From DATDAH01 sp963823495 (GTDB taxonomy: Bacteria > Actinomycetota > Acidimicrobiia > Acidimicrobiales > DATDAH01): a stretch of DNA of 64,000 nucleotides. The stretch is taken from contig CAWGLV010000001.1 in assembly GCA_963823495.1 (NCBI GenBank), positions 2,356,001 to 2,420,000 on the forward strand, in the 5' to 3' direction. A program made the position numbers and the translations under genes. Shown piece by piece: positions 24,733 through 35,311 of the stretch. The notes under the pieces were generated by a model. That model was not told the origin of the DNA. It saw only the letters and a list, made by a program, of their open reading frames with translations, and searched no databases. Position 1 is the first letter of the stretch, and each line of letters starts with the position of its first letter.

Positions 24733-24769
24733 AATCACCACCGTGTGATTTGCCCACAGGCTGTGGAAA
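24733..24769. promoter_or_regulatory. dnaE upstream palindromes with DnaA-box-like 9-mers
   Basis: Two inverted repeats follow each other: AATCAC/GTGATT (24733-24750, six-base spacer) and CCACAG-G-CTGTGG (24754-24766). The second contains TTGCCCACA (24750-24758), one base off the actinobacterial DnaA box TTGTCCACA, and on the other strand GTTTCCACA, two bases off. A regulator site or DnaA control of dnaE is possible; this is read by eye. Confidence 0.4.
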
Positions 24770-24815
24770 CCGCCTGTGCATCAGCTGGGGAACAACAGGG
24801 AATCTGGCCAACGAC

Positions 24816-27800
24816 GTGTCCTTCGTCCACCTGCACAACCACACCGAGTTCTCGATGCTGGACGGTGCGGCGCGGGTGGGCGATGCGGTCGAGGCCGCCC
24901 GTCGCGACGGTCAGCCGGCGCTGGCCATCACCGACCACGGGAACATGTACGGGGTCCTCGACTTCTACAAGGCCTGCCGTGACGCGGACATCACCCCGAT
25001 CATCGGCACCGAGGCCTACATGGCCCACGAGAGCAGGACCGAGCGCCCCGCCCGGCGGGGTCGGGTCGACGACTCCGGCGGTGACACCGAAGGCGGGCGC
25101 AAGCTCTACTACCACCTGACCCTCCTCGCCCAGGACCGCTCCGGCTACCGCAACATGATCCAACTGGCCAGTCGGGCGTTCCTGGAGGGCTACTTCTACA
25201 AGCCCCGCGTCGACTGGGAGCTGCTCGACCAGCACAGCGAGGGACTGATCGCCACCACCGCCTGCCTCGGCGGTCACGTCCTCCAGGCGCTCATGACCGG
25301 CGACGAGGCCGAGGCCCTGGCCCGGGCGGGACGACTGCAGGACATCTTCGGCAAGGAGAACCTCTTCGTCGAGATCCAGGACCACGGCATCGACAAACAG
25401 CGCCAGACCATGCCCGGCCTGCTCGAGATCAGCCGCAAGCTGGGGGCCCCGCTCCTGGCCACCAACGACAGCCACTACGTCAAGCGAGAGGACGCCCGGG
25501 CCCACGACGCCCTGCTCTGCGTCCAGACCAACTCGATGATGAGCGACCCGAACCGGTTCAAGTTCGACGGCGAGGAGCACTACCTCAAGACCGCGGACGA
25601 GATGCGGCGCCTGTTCCCGGACCAGGACTACCCGGGCGCCTGTGACAACACCCTGCTCATCGCCGAGCGCTGCAATGTCGAGATCGAGTTCGGCAAGCCG
25701 CTGTTGCCCGCCTTCCCGCTGCCGGACGGCTTCACCGACGACCGGGAGTACCTCGAACACCTCACCCTCCAGGGGGCCAAGGCCCGTTGGGGCCAACAGT
25801 TGGGTGACGACGTGCTCGAGCGCATCGCCTTCGAGCTCCAGGTCATCGCCGACATGGGGTTCTCGTCCTACTTCCTCATCGTCTGGGACCTGATCAGGCA
25901 CGCCCGCGACCAGGGCATCAGGGTCGGTCCCGGGCGGGGGAGCGCCGCGGGTTGCTGTGTCGCCTACTGCCTCCGGATCACCGATCTCGACCCCATCAGG
26001 TACGACCTCCTGTTCGAGCGTTTCCTCAACCCGTCCCGGATCTCGATGCCCGACATCGACATGGACTTCGACTCCCGCTACCGGGACGAGATGATCCGCT
26101 ACGCCGCCGAGCGCTACGGCCGGGACCGGGTCGCCCAGATCGTCACCTTCTCCACCATCAAGGCCCGGGCTGCGGTCCGCGACGCCGCCCGGGTGCTGGG
26201 GTACCCCTACGTCGTGGGAGACAAGGTGGCCAAGGCCATGCCCCCGCTGATCATGGGCCGGGACACCCCGCTGCACGCCTGCCTCGAGAAGACCGCGAAG
26301 TACGAAGAGGGCTTCAAGATGGCCGCCGAGCTGCGGACCATGTACGAGACCGACGCCGACGCCAAGGCGGTGATCGACGTCGCCACCGGCCTGGAGAACC
26401 TGCGTCGCCAGGACAGCATCCACGCCGCCGCGGTGGTCATCACCGACCAGCCCGTCACCGAGTACGCCCCGGTCCAGCGCAAGCCCGAGTCGGGCCAGGA
26501 CCCCGAGGACGCACCCATCGTCACCCAGTACGAGATGAACGGCATCGAGTCCCTCGGCCTGCTGAAGATGGACTTCCTGGGCCTGCGCAACCTGGATGTC
26601 ATCGAGGACGCCCTCGAGCTCATACGCGACGTCCGGGGCGAGGAGGTGGACATCGACGGCGTCGCCCTCGACGACGAGCTCACCCTGGCCATGCTGCGCC
26701 GGGGGGAGTCGATCGGCGTGTTCCAGCTGGAGGGCGGCCCGATGCGGGCCCTCATGCGCTCCCTGGCCCCCACCAGCTTCGACGACATCGCCGCCCTCGT
26801 CGCCCTGTATCGACCCGGGCCCATGGGGGCCAACATGCACAACGACTACGCGGACCGCAAGAACGGTCGCAAGCCGGTCGAGTACGCCCACGAGGACCTC
26901 GAGGAGACCCTGGGTGACACCTACGGGTTGATGATCTACCAGGAGTCGGTCATGCGGGTGGCCCAGAAGGTCGCCGGCTACTCCCTCGCCGAGGCCGACA
27001 ACCTGCGCAAGGCCTGCGGGAAGAAGATCCGGGAGATGATCAAGGCCGAGCGGGCCAAGTTCGTCGACGGTTGCGAAGCCACCGGCTACGGCCGGCCGCT
27101 GGGGGAGAAGCTCTTCGACGTCATCGAGCCCTTTGCCGACTACGCCTTCAACAAGAGCCACGCCTACGGCTACGGCCTCATCGCCTACCAGACGGCGTGG
27201 CTCAAGGCCCACTATCCGGTCGAGTACCTGGCGGCTCTGCTGACCTCGGTCAAGGACAGCCAGGACAAGGCCGCGATCTACCTGGCCGAGTGCCGGACCA
27301 TGGGAATCGAGGTCCGGGTACCGGACATCAACCTGTCGGTCTCCAAGTTCACCGCCGTGCCCCCACCGGCCGAGGCGGCCGAGACGGGGGCCCTGGGCTC
27401 GATCCCCTTCGGCCTGTCCGCGGTCCGCAACGTGGGCGAAGGCGTGACCGACCTGATCCTGGCCGAGCGTGAGGCCGCCGGCCCCTTCGTGGACTTCTAC
27501 GACTTCTGCGAGCGGGTGGACACCGCGGCGCTGAACAAGCGCACGGTGGAGGCGCTGGTCAAGTCCGGGGCCTTCGACCAGCTGGGCCACACGCGCCAGG
27601 GCCTGCTGGCCGCCTACGAGCGGATCATCGACCTGACCGTGGCCAAGCGCAAGCAGCACGACATGGGCGCGATGAGCCTGTTCGACTCCCTCGAGGACGG
27701 CCCCGTCTTCGATGACCGTCCCCGGATCGAAGAGGGTGAGCTGGAGAAGAAGGTGAAGCTGGCCTTCGAGAAGGAGATGCTCGGTCTCTACATCAGTGAT

Positions 27801-28358
27801 CACCCGCTGATGGGCGTCGAGGCCGCCCTGCGGCGGCGCACCGACGGCACCGTGGACGAGGTCCTGGCGGGCGAGGAGGAGACGGTCTGCTCGTTGGGTG
27901 GCGTGGTCACGGGCCTCCAGCGCAAGTGGACCAAGCGCGGTGACCTGATGGCCGTGTTCCAGTTGGAGGATCTACGCGGTTCCCTGGAGGTCATGGTCTT
28001 CCCGAAGACCATGACCGAGCACGGGCACAAGCTGGAGGACGACGCCATCGTCATCGTCCGGGGACGGGTGGACCGCAAGGAGGACACCGTCCGCATGATG
28101 GCCATGGAGGTGGAGCGCTTCGAGCCCGTGGCCGAATCGCCTTCGGTGTTGATCGACCTCACCCGCTCTGCGGTCAACGACGACCTCCTCCACAGGCTCA
28201 AAGGGGTCCTGGCCGATCATCCCGGCCGATCCGAGGTCGTGCTCCAGCTCAGCCAACGCCAGCGGGTGCGGCTGGCCGACGACCTCTCGGTCGATGCCGG
28301 CAACGGCCTGGTGGCCGAGTTACGGGTGCTCCTGGGCTCCAACGCGGTCCGCGTCTGA
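24816..28358 (+). CDS. dnaE: DNA polymerase III alpha subunit (DnaE1)
   Basis: The replicative polymerase, 1180 residues from GTG 24816, which is the normal length. The N-terminal PHP domain begins HLHNHTEFSMLDG (5-17); family members with intact metal ligands proofread with this domain. The polymerase active-site aspartates are in PDIDMDFD (D413, D415) and KMDFLGLR (D586). The C-terminal half has the helix-hairpin-helix region and an OB domain (VCSLGGVVTGLQRKWTKRG). The frame is open far upstream through bpa, but GTG 24816 gives the family N-terminus. The clamp-binding region lies near the end. Confidence 0.97.
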   Translation: MSFVHLHNHTEFSMLDGAARVGDAVEAARRDGQPALAITDHGNMYGVLDFYKACRDADITPIIGTEAYMAHESRTERPARRGRVDDSGGDTEGGRKLYYHLTLLAQDRSGYRNMIQLASRAFLEGYFYKPRVDWELLDQHSEGLIATTACLGGHVLQALMTGDEAEALARAGRLQDIFGKENLFVEIQDHGIDKQRQTMPGLLEISRKLGAPLLATNDSHYVKREDARAHDALLCVQTNSMMSDPNRFKFDGEEHYLKTADEMRRLFPDQDYPGACDNTLLIAERCNVEIEFGKPLLPAFPLPDGFTDDREYLEHLTLQGAKARWGQQLGDDVLERIAFELQVIADMGFSSYFLIVWDLIRHARDQGIRVGPGRGSAAGCCVAYCLRITDLDPIRYDLLFERFLNPSRISMPDIDMDFDSRYRDEMIRYAAERYGRDRVAQIVTFSTIKARAAVRDAARVLGYPYVVGDKVAKAMPPLIMGRDTPLHACLEKTAKYEEGFKMAAELRTMYETDADAKAVIDVATGLENLRRQDSIHAAAVVITDQPVTEYAPVQRKPESGQDPEDAPIVTQYEMNGIESLGLLKMDFLGLRNLDVIEDALELIRDVRGEEVDIDGVALDDELTLAMLRRGESIGVFQLEGGPMRALMRSLAPTSFDDIAALVALYRPGPMGANMHNDYADRKNGRKPVEYAHEDLEETLGDTYGLMIYQESVMRVAQKVAGYSLAEADNLRKACGKKIREMIKAERAKFVDGCEATGYGRPLGEKLFDVIEPFADYAFNKSHAYGYGLIAYQTAWLKAHYPVEYLAALLTSVKDSQDKAAIYLAECRTMGIEVRVPDINLSVSKFTAVPPPAEAAETGALGSIPFGLSAVRNVGEGVTDLILAEREAAGPFVDFYDFCERVDTAALNKRTVEALVKSGAFDQLGHTRQGLLAAYERIIDLTVAKRKQHDMGAMSLFDSLEDGPVFDDRPRIEEGELEKKVKLAFEKEMLGLYISDHPLMGVEAALRRRTDGTVDEVLAGEEETVCSLGGVVTGLQRKWTKRGDLMAVFQLEDLRGSLEVMVFPKTMTEHGHKLEDDAIVIVRGRVDRKEDTVRMMAMEVERFEPVAESPSVLIDLTRSAVNDDLLHRLKGVLADHPGRSEVVLQLSQRQRVRLADDLSVDAGNGLVAELRVLLGSNAVRV

Positions 28359-28364
28359 GGCCCG

Positions 28365-28383
28365 TTCGGAAGAAATCTCCGAA
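28365..28383. terminator. Possible weak hairpin after dnaE
   Basis: TTCGGA and TCCGAA form a six-base stem with a seven-base loop just after the dnaE stop. It is short and lacks a U run, so termination is only a suggestion. Confidence 0.3.
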
Positions 28384-28471
28384 GAACGCGCCCGCCGAGT
28401 TGCGCGAACGCGTCGCGGACGCTGGACTAGAGGGGTCCTGTCCGAGCGTTTCCGGGGGTTCTTCGCCAGCC

Positions 28472-29143
28472 ATGGGTATCCAGGTCGACACCAAGGACTG
28501 CACCTCGTTGGGTGACGCCGAGTTGGCCGAGATGGCCGACCTGTGCGCAGACGGCCCATCCGGGTACGAGATCGGCTTCCTGTCCAAGGCCGCCGAGGCC
28601 TGGGTGCTGGTCAGCATGGCTCGCGACGGCAACCCCCTGAAGGGCTTCTCGTTCTGCACCCTCGAACGCATCGGCGGCACGCCCAGCGTCCTGATCGGCC
28701 TCGCCTCGATCAAGCGGACGAGCAAGCGTGACGCCGTGTTGCGGGCGATCATGGCCGACCAGATGCGTCGCGCCCTTATGGCCTTCCCCGACGAGGACGT
28801 CCTGGTCGGCATGCGCATCAACGACGTGTCCGGGTTCAACGCCCTCGCCAACCTCACCGACATCATCCCCCGTCCCGAGCACCGGGCCTCGGGCGAGGAA
28901 CGGGCCTGGGGTGTCCGCCTGGCCAAGCGCTTCGGCGTGGAGACCGGTGACTACGACGAGCGGTCGTTCCTGGCCCAGGGGGACAAGAGCTTCCCTGCCG
29001 TGCTCGACCACGAGACGCTCCAGCCCGAGAAGATCGACCCGGCCTTCAACGAGTTCCTCGCCCCCCTGGATCACCAGCAGGGCGACTCGCTGGTGATCGC
29101 GGGCTGGGCCCTCGCCGAGAACCTCGAGAAGCTGGCCCGGTAG
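28472..29143 (+). CDS. Conserved-looking protein of unknown function
   Basis: A soluble protein of 223 residues that I do not recognise. It has no signal peptide, membrane span or cysteine cluster. It begins MGIQVDTKDCTSLGDAELAE, and its middle (GFSFCTLERIGG, then PSVLIGLASIKRTSKRDAVLRAI) alternates strands and helices in a way that recalls acetyltransferase-like folds, but the acetyl-CoA loop is not visible. Codon use is like its neighbours, so it looks like a long-standing gene rather than a recent arrival. It is followed after 13 bases by a nitroreductase and a methyltransferase on the same strand. Confidence 0.7.
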   Translation: MGIQVDTKDCTSLGDAELAEMADLCADGPSGYEIGFLSKAAEAWVLVSMARDGNPLKGFSFCTLERIGGTPSVLIGLASIKRTSKRDAVLRAIMADQMRRALMAFPDEDVLVGMRINDVSGFNALANLTDIIPRPEHRASGEERAWGVRLAKRFGVETGDYDERSFLAQGDKSFPAVLDHETLQPEKIDPAFNEFLAPLDHQQGDSLVIAGWALAENLEKLAR

Positions 29144-29156
29144 CCCGGCCGGCGGT

Positions 29157-29756
29157 TTGGACTTCCGAGAGGTCCTCGATCGCCGCCGGATGGTGCGGGC
29201 GTTCCGCCCCGATCCCATCGACCCCACGGTCCTCGACCGCCTGCTGGCTGACGCCCTGCGGGCCCCCTCCGCGGGCAACAGCCAGGGAACCGAGCTGGTC
29301 GTGTTGGCCGGCCCGGACGACACCGCCCGCTACTGGGACGCCGCCCTGCCGGTGGCACGGCGGGCGAGCTTCGCCTGGCCCGATCTGTTGGCCGCTCCCG
29401 TCCTCGTGCTGGTGCTGGCCGACCCCCGGCGCTACCTCGAGCGCTACGCCGAGGCGGACAAGTCCACCACCGGTCTGGGAGACGACGCTGCCGCGTGGCG
29501 GACGCCGTACTGGCTGGTCGACGGCGGCATGGTCGTCCACACGCTCCTGCTGGGTGCGGTCGACGCCGGGCTGGGTGCCCTCCTCTTCGGCCTGTTCGCT
29601 CGGGAGGAGGCGGTACGAGCGGCCCTGGGCGTCCCTGACGACCGCGACGTGATCGGCGTGGTCGCCCTCGGCCACCCCCTGCCGTCGCGGCCGGGTCGTT
29701 CCGCCCGACGGCCGCGCCGGCCCGTGGACGACGTCATCCACCGCGGTGGCTGGTGA
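29157..29756 (+). CDS. Nitroreductase family protein
   Basis: A protein of 199 residues of the FMN-dependent nitroreductase fold. DFREVLDRRRMVRAF (2-16) with its arginine pair binds the FMN phosphate, and ALRAPSAGNSQGTELVV is the second FMN-binding stretch. The insertion with DKSTTGLGDDAAAWRTPYW is characteristic of an actinobacterial subgroup. The physiological substrate is unknown. The TTG start is the only suitable one; the stop overlaps the methyltransferase start. Confidence 0.85.
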   Translation: MDFREVLDRRRMVRAFRPDPIDPTVLDRLLADALRAPSAGNSQGTELVVLAGPDDTARYWDAALPVARRASFAWPDLLAAPVLVLVLADPRRYLERYAEADKSTTGLGDDAAAWRTPYWLVDGGMVVHTLLLGAVDAGLGALLFGLFAREEAVRAALGVPDDRDVIGVVALGHPLPSRPGRSARRPRRPVDDVIHRGGW

Positions 29757-30523
29757 ACCACGCCCGCACCGATCCGGAGCGCCTCCGGGCCCAGGCCTAC
29801 GCCGACAGCGGCAACCTGTCGGCGAGGATCTCCCTCTACGTCTACCGGGACGACGACATCGAGCTGATCCCCTGGGTGCTGGGCCTCGTCGCCTGGCCCG
29901 CGCCGGGCCCGGTCCTGGACGTGGGCTGCGGGCCGGGACGGTACCTCGAGGTGCTCGGCGGCCGCCGGGTGGCCAGCGACCTTTCGCACGGGATGGTGGC
30001 CGAGGCGGTGGCGGCGGCGGGCGTCCCCGGTGTCCAGGCCGACGTGGCTCGGCTCCCGATGCGGGACGGCTCGGTCGGTCGGGTCCTGGCGCCCCACATG
30101 CTGTACCACGCCGAGGATCCGGCGGCGGCGGTGGGCGAGCTGCGGCGGGTTCTACGCATGGACGGTGAGCTGGTGGCCGTCCTCAACGTGGGCGACCACC
30201 TGGACGAGTTGCGAGCAGCCACCGAGGCGGCCGCCGGTGCCGACCTCGGCTGGGAGCGACTGACCTCCGAGGACGCGGTGCCACTGCTGGAGGCGTGCTT
30301 CTCGTCCGTGGTCGTGCACCACCGAGAGGCCCGCCTCCTGGTCACCGACCCGGCGGCCGTCGGCGCCTACGTCGCCGGCAGCGAGTCCCTCCACGCCGAG
30401 CGCTCGACCCGCCCCTGGCTCGATGTCGTCGACCGGGTCACCAGGTGGGCCGCCACCGAGATCGCGGCGCACGGCCACGCCGACATCGGGATGCACTCCA
30501 CCGCGCTCGTCTGCCGCCCCTGA
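29753..30523 (+). CDS. Class I SAM-dependent methyltransferase
   Basis: A methyltransferase of 256 residues. LDVGCGPGRYLEVLGG is motif I for S-adenosylmethionine, ASDLSHGMV gives the acidic ribose contact, and ADVARLPMRDGSVGRVLAPHMLYH corresponds to motifs II and III. The substrate is not clear. It overlaps the nitroreductase by GTGA, so the two are probably co-expressed. After it comes the palindromic repeat pair. Confidence 0.87.
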   Translation: MNHARTDPERLRAQAYADSGNLSARISLYVYRDDDIELIPWVLGLVAWPAPGPVLDVGCGPGRYLEVLGGRRVASDLSHGMVAEAVAAAGVPGVQADVARLPMRDGSVGRVLAPHMLYHAEDPAAAVGELRRVLRMDGELVAVLNVGDHLDELRAATEAAAGADLGWERLTSEDAVPLLEACFSSVVVHHREARLLVTDPAAVGAYVAGSESLHAERSTRPWLDVVDRVTRWAATEIAAHGHADIGMHSTALVCRP

Positions 30524-30597
30524 CCCCCCACCGACACCGAATGCAGGGATGGGGGCGTGGGGACAAGTCGAGCGTCGTGGGCGGCCTGCCTGTCCTC

Positions 30598-30646
30598 GTT
30601 CTGGCGCCCGATTGAGGTGCCGGGACGCCGCAATGAGGCGCCAGAA
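30598..30646. repeat. Palindromic repeat, copy 1
   Basis: The element begins TTCTGGCGCC and ends GGCGCCAGAA, perfect ten-base inverted ends around a 28-base centre. The centre carries the near-tandem cores GATTGAGGTGCC and CAATGAGGCGCC. It lies between two converging genes, so the hairpin can act as a two-way terminator, but the second close copy points to a repeat family. Confidence 0.85.
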
Positions 30647-30659
30647 TCGGGGGGCGGCC

Positions 30660-30707
30660 GTTCTGGCGCCCGATTGAGGTGCCAGGACGCCGCAATGAGG
30701 CGCCAGT
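30660..30707. repeat. Palindromic repeat, copy 2
   Basis: This repeats copy 1 in the same orientation 62 bases further along, with one change inside and a last position that turns the closing AGAA into AGTA. The pair fills most of the 241-base gap between the methyltransferase and the DUF255 gene; the remaining bases show nothing else. Confidence 0.85.
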
Positions 30708-30764
30708 ACGTGTGGCGGCGCGACCCCACGCCCTGGTGGTTGCGTCGGTGTCGGTCCTGGGGCT

Positions 30765-32753
<1,989 letters not shown>

Positions 32754-32760
32754 CCCGCGC

Positions 32761-32766
32761 ACCGTA
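32761..32766 (-). promoter_or_regulatory. -10 of the DUF255 gene (leaderless type)
   Basis: TACGGT on the minus strand ends seven bases before the ATG, with no Shine-Dalgarno. Confidence 0.6.
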
Positions 32767-32815
32767 TTGACCGAGGAGGTCGATCGGGCGGGCCGGGCCG
32801 GGCCGGACCAGCGGG

Positions 32816-32821
32816 TACCTT
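32816..32821 (+). promoter_or_regulatory. -10 of the SDR gene (leaderless type)
   Basis: TACCTT ends seven bases before the ATG at 32829. A GGGCC run just upstream (32788-32805) is only low complexity. Confidence 0.55.
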
Positions 32822-32828
32822 CGCCGCC

Positions 32829-33572
32829 ATGCAGATCGATCTCGACGGACGGGTCGCTCTCGTGACCGGGGCCTCCAAGGGCATCGGCCGGGCCATCGCC
32901 GGGGCGTTTGCCTCCGCAGGGGCGAAGGTGATGCTGTCCTCCCGCAAGCAGGACGCCCTCGACGACGCGGCGGCGACCATGGACGGGGAAGTGGCGGCCT
33001 TCGCCGCGAACGCCGGCGATCCCGAGCAGGCCGAGGCCTGCGTGGCCGCGACCGTCGAGCGCTTCGGCCGCCTCGACATCCTGGTCAACAACGCGGCGAC
33101 CAACCCCTACATGGGACCGGCGATCGACATCGACCTCGGCCGCTACGACAAGACGTTCCAGGTGAACCTGCGGGGGCCGCTGGTCTGGACCCAGGCCGCG
33201 CACCGGGCATGGATGGCCGACCACGGCGGGTCGGTGGTCAACATCGCCTCGGTCGGCGGGCTCTCCGTCGAGCCTTCGATCGGCGTCTACAACACGACGA
33301 AGGCCGGGCTCATCTACTTGACCAGGACGCTGGCCGCCGAGCTCGGCCCGGGGGTGAGGGTCAACGCCATCGCCCCCGGCCTGGTGAAGACCGACATGGC
33401 CCGGGCGCTGTGGGAGGAGCACGGCGAGTCCCTCGCTCGGCGGCTGCCGACCAAGCGCCTGGGCGAGCCCGAGGACATCGCCGGTGCCGCCCTCTTCCTG
33501 GTCAGCGATCTCGCGTCCTGGATCACCGGACAGACCCTCGTGGTCGACGGAGGTGCACTGGTCGGGGCCTGA
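32829..33572 (+). CDS. SDR family oxidoreductase
   Basis: A classical short-chain dehydrogenase of 247 residues. TGASKGIG (13-20) binds the cofactor, NNAATN is the structural motif, and the catalytic tyrosine and lysine are Y154 and K158 in YNTTKAG, with the serine in NIASVGG. RTLAAELGPGVRVNAIAPGLVKTDM fits FabG-like or related alcohol dehydrogenases. Acidic residues typical of NAD preference are not seen after the glycine loop (SSRKQ), so NADP(H) is more likely. It precedes menB by 16 bases, but no step of menaquinone synthesis needs it. Confidence 0.92.
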   Translation: MQIDLDGRVALVTGASKGIGRAIAGAFASAGAKVMLSSRKQDALDDAAATMDGEVAAFAANAGDPEQAEACVAATVERFGRLDILVNNAATNPYMGPAIDIDLGRYDKTFQVNLRGPLVWTQAAHRAWMADHGGSVVNIASVGGLSVEPSIGVYNTTKAGLIYLTRTLAAELGPGVRVNAIAPGLVKTDMARALWEEHGESLARRLPTKRLGEPEDIAGAALFLVSDLASWITGQTLVVDGGALVGA

Positions 33573-33576
33573 CCGG

Positions 33577-33582
33577 CAGACT
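33577..33582 (+). promoter_or_regulatory. Possible CAGACT -10 of menB
   Basis: CAGACT ends six bases before the menB GTG. The same hexamer stands seven bases before the membrane-protein gene at 43551 on the other strand. Confidence 0.4.
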
Positions 33583-33588
33583 CTGGCC

Positions 33589-34449
33589 GTGACCACTGCC
33601 GAGACCACCATCCGACCCGGGGCCGACTGGCAGCCAACGGGTGAGTTCCGCGACATCCGCTATGAGACCGCCGAGGGGATCGCCAAGATCACCATCTGCC
33701 GGCCCGAGGTGCGCAACGCCTTCCGGCCCCAGACCCTCTTCGAGCTCCAGGACGCGTTCAACCGGGCCCGTGACGACGACCAGGTCGGGGTGATCATCCT
33801 CACCGGCGAGGGCGACCTGGCCTTCTGTTCCGGCGGGGACCAGCGCATCCGCGGTGACGACGGGTACCTCGGTGACGACGCGGTGGCCCAGAAGGGCATC
33901 GGTCGCCTCAACGTGTTGGACCTGCAGATCCAGATCCGGCGGACGCCGAAGCCGGTCGTGGCCATGGTGGCGGGGTATGCGATCGGTGGTGGTCACGTGC
34001 TGCATGTCGTGTGCGACCTGACGATCGCGGCGGACAACGCCCGCTTCGGCCAGACCGGCCCGCGGGTCGGCTCCTTCGACGGCGGGTACGGCTCGGGCCT
34101 GCTGGCCCGCAGCGTCGGTCAGAAGCGGGCCCGGGAGATCTGGTTCCTCTGTCGCCAGTACTCCGCCACGGAGGCCTTCGAGATGGGGATGGTCAACACG
34201 GTCGTCGCGCTCGAGTCCCTGGAGGAGGAGACGGTGGCCTGGTGCCGGGAGATGCTCCAGCACTCGCCGCTGGCCATGCGGATGATCAAGGCGTCGATGA
34301 ACGCCGCCGACGACGGCCTGGCCGGCATCCAGCAGCTCGCCGGCGATGCGACCCTCCTCTACTACCAGACCGATGAGGCCCAGGAGGGCCGGGACGCCTA
34401 CGTGAGCAAGCGCCGGCCTGATTTCGACCAGTTCCCCAAGCGTCCTTGA
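33589..34449 (+). CDS. menB: 1,4-dihydroxy-2-naphthoyl-CoA synthase MenB
   Basis: MenB closes the second ring of the menaquinone head group from o-succinylbenzoyl-CoA. It has 286 residues of the crotonase fold. CSGGDQRIRG is the oxyanion-hole region, where the GGDQ form is specific to MenB, and TGPRVGSFDGGYG is the MenB signature with the catalytic aspartate. The frame is open upstream into the SDR gene, but GTG 33589 gives the family's length. It overlaps menA by TTGA. Confidence 0.95.
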   Translation: MTTAETTIRPGADWQPTGEFRDIRYETAEGIAKITICRPEVRNAFRPQTLFELQDAFNRARDDDQVGVIILTGEGDLAFCSGGDQRIRGDDGYLGDDAVAQKGIGRLNVLDLQIQIRRTPKPVVAMVAGYAIGGGHVLHVVCDLTIAADNARFGQTGPRVGSFDGGYGSGLLARSVGQKRAREIWFLCRQYSATEAFEMGMVNTVVALESLEEETVAWCREMLQHSPLAMRMIKASMNAADDGLAGIQQLAGDATLLYYQTDEAQEGRDAYVSKRRPDFDQFPKRP

Positions 34450-35309
34450 ACCCTTGGATCGCCGGCGCCCGCCCCCGGACGCTGCCGGCCGCAGTGGTAC
34501 CGGTGGCCGTGGGCACCGCAGTCGCCGTCGGCGACGGCGTCATCGCGTGGCGGGCGGTGGCGGCCATGGTGGTCGCCCTCGCCATCCAGGTCGGGGCCAA
34601 CTACGCCAATGACTACCAGGACGGGGTCCGCGGCACCGACGACGTTCGGGTCGGCCCGGTTCGACTGGTCGCCTCGGGCCTGGCCTCGGCGACCGCGGTC
34701 CGGGTGGCGGCCCTGGCCGCCTTCGGGGTGGCCGCCGCGTTCGGTCTGGTGCTGGCCGCTGCGGTCGGTTGGGAGCTGGTCGTGGTGGGCGCGGTCTCCT
34801 TCGCCGCCGGCTGGCTCTACACCGGGGGGCCGAAGCCCTACGGCTACCTCGGTCTGGGCGAGGTGTTCGTCTTCGTCTTCTTCGGCTTGGTGGCCACCGT
34901 GGGCTCCACCTACGTCCAGACCGGGGAGATCACCGCCCTCGCCGTCTGTGCCGCCGTGCCCGTGGGACTGCTGGCCACCGCACTCCTCGTCGTGAACAAC
35001 CTCCGTGACATCCCGACCGACACCGAGGCGGGGAAGCGGACCCTGGCGGTCCGTCTCGGGGATCGCGGGACCCGGATCGCCTACGTGACGATGCTGGTCG
35101 ACGTCTTCCTGCTCGTGATCGTTCTCGGAGCGACGGCTCGCCCCTTCGCGTTGCTGGGGCTGGTCGGGATCGTGGCCGCGGTGCCCCCGATCCGCGAGGT
35201 CCGGCGCGGCGCCGTCGGCCCGGCCCTGATCCCCGTCCTCGGGGCGACGGGCCGGACCCAACTGCTCACCGGCCTGCTGCTGGCCCTCGGCCTCGCGTTG
35301 GGCGGCTGA
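34446..35309 (+). CDS. menA: 1,4-dihydroxy-2-naphthoate polyprenyltransferase MenA
   Basis: MenA attaches the isoprenoid chain to dihydroxynaphthoate in the membrane. It has 287 residues with about eight or nine membrane helices. NYANDYQDGVRGTDD is the first Asp-rich prenyl-diphosphate motif (NDxxD) and NNLRDIPTDTEAGKRTLAVRLG the second, both typical of MenA. The TTG at 34446 overlaps the menB stop. Confidence 0.95.
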   Translation: MNPWIAGARPRTLPAAVVPVAVGTAVAVGDGVIAWRAVAAMVVALAIQVGANYANDYQDGVRGTDDVRVGPVRLVASGLASATAVRVAALAAFGVAAAFGLVLAAAVGWELVVVGAVSFAAGWLYTGGPKPYGYLGLGEVFVFVFFGLVATVGSTYVQTGEITALAVCAAVPVGLLATALLVVNNLRDIPTDTEAGKRTLAVRLGDRGTRIAYVTMLVDVFLLVIVLGATARPFALLGLVGIVAAVPPIREVRRGAVGPALIPVLGATGRTQLLTGLLLALGLALGG

Positions 35310-35311
35310 GC

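Noticed and set aside
32788..32805. GGGCC repeats upstream of the SDR gene
   Set aside because: This is a short low-complexity run with no dyad or spacing that suggests an operator.
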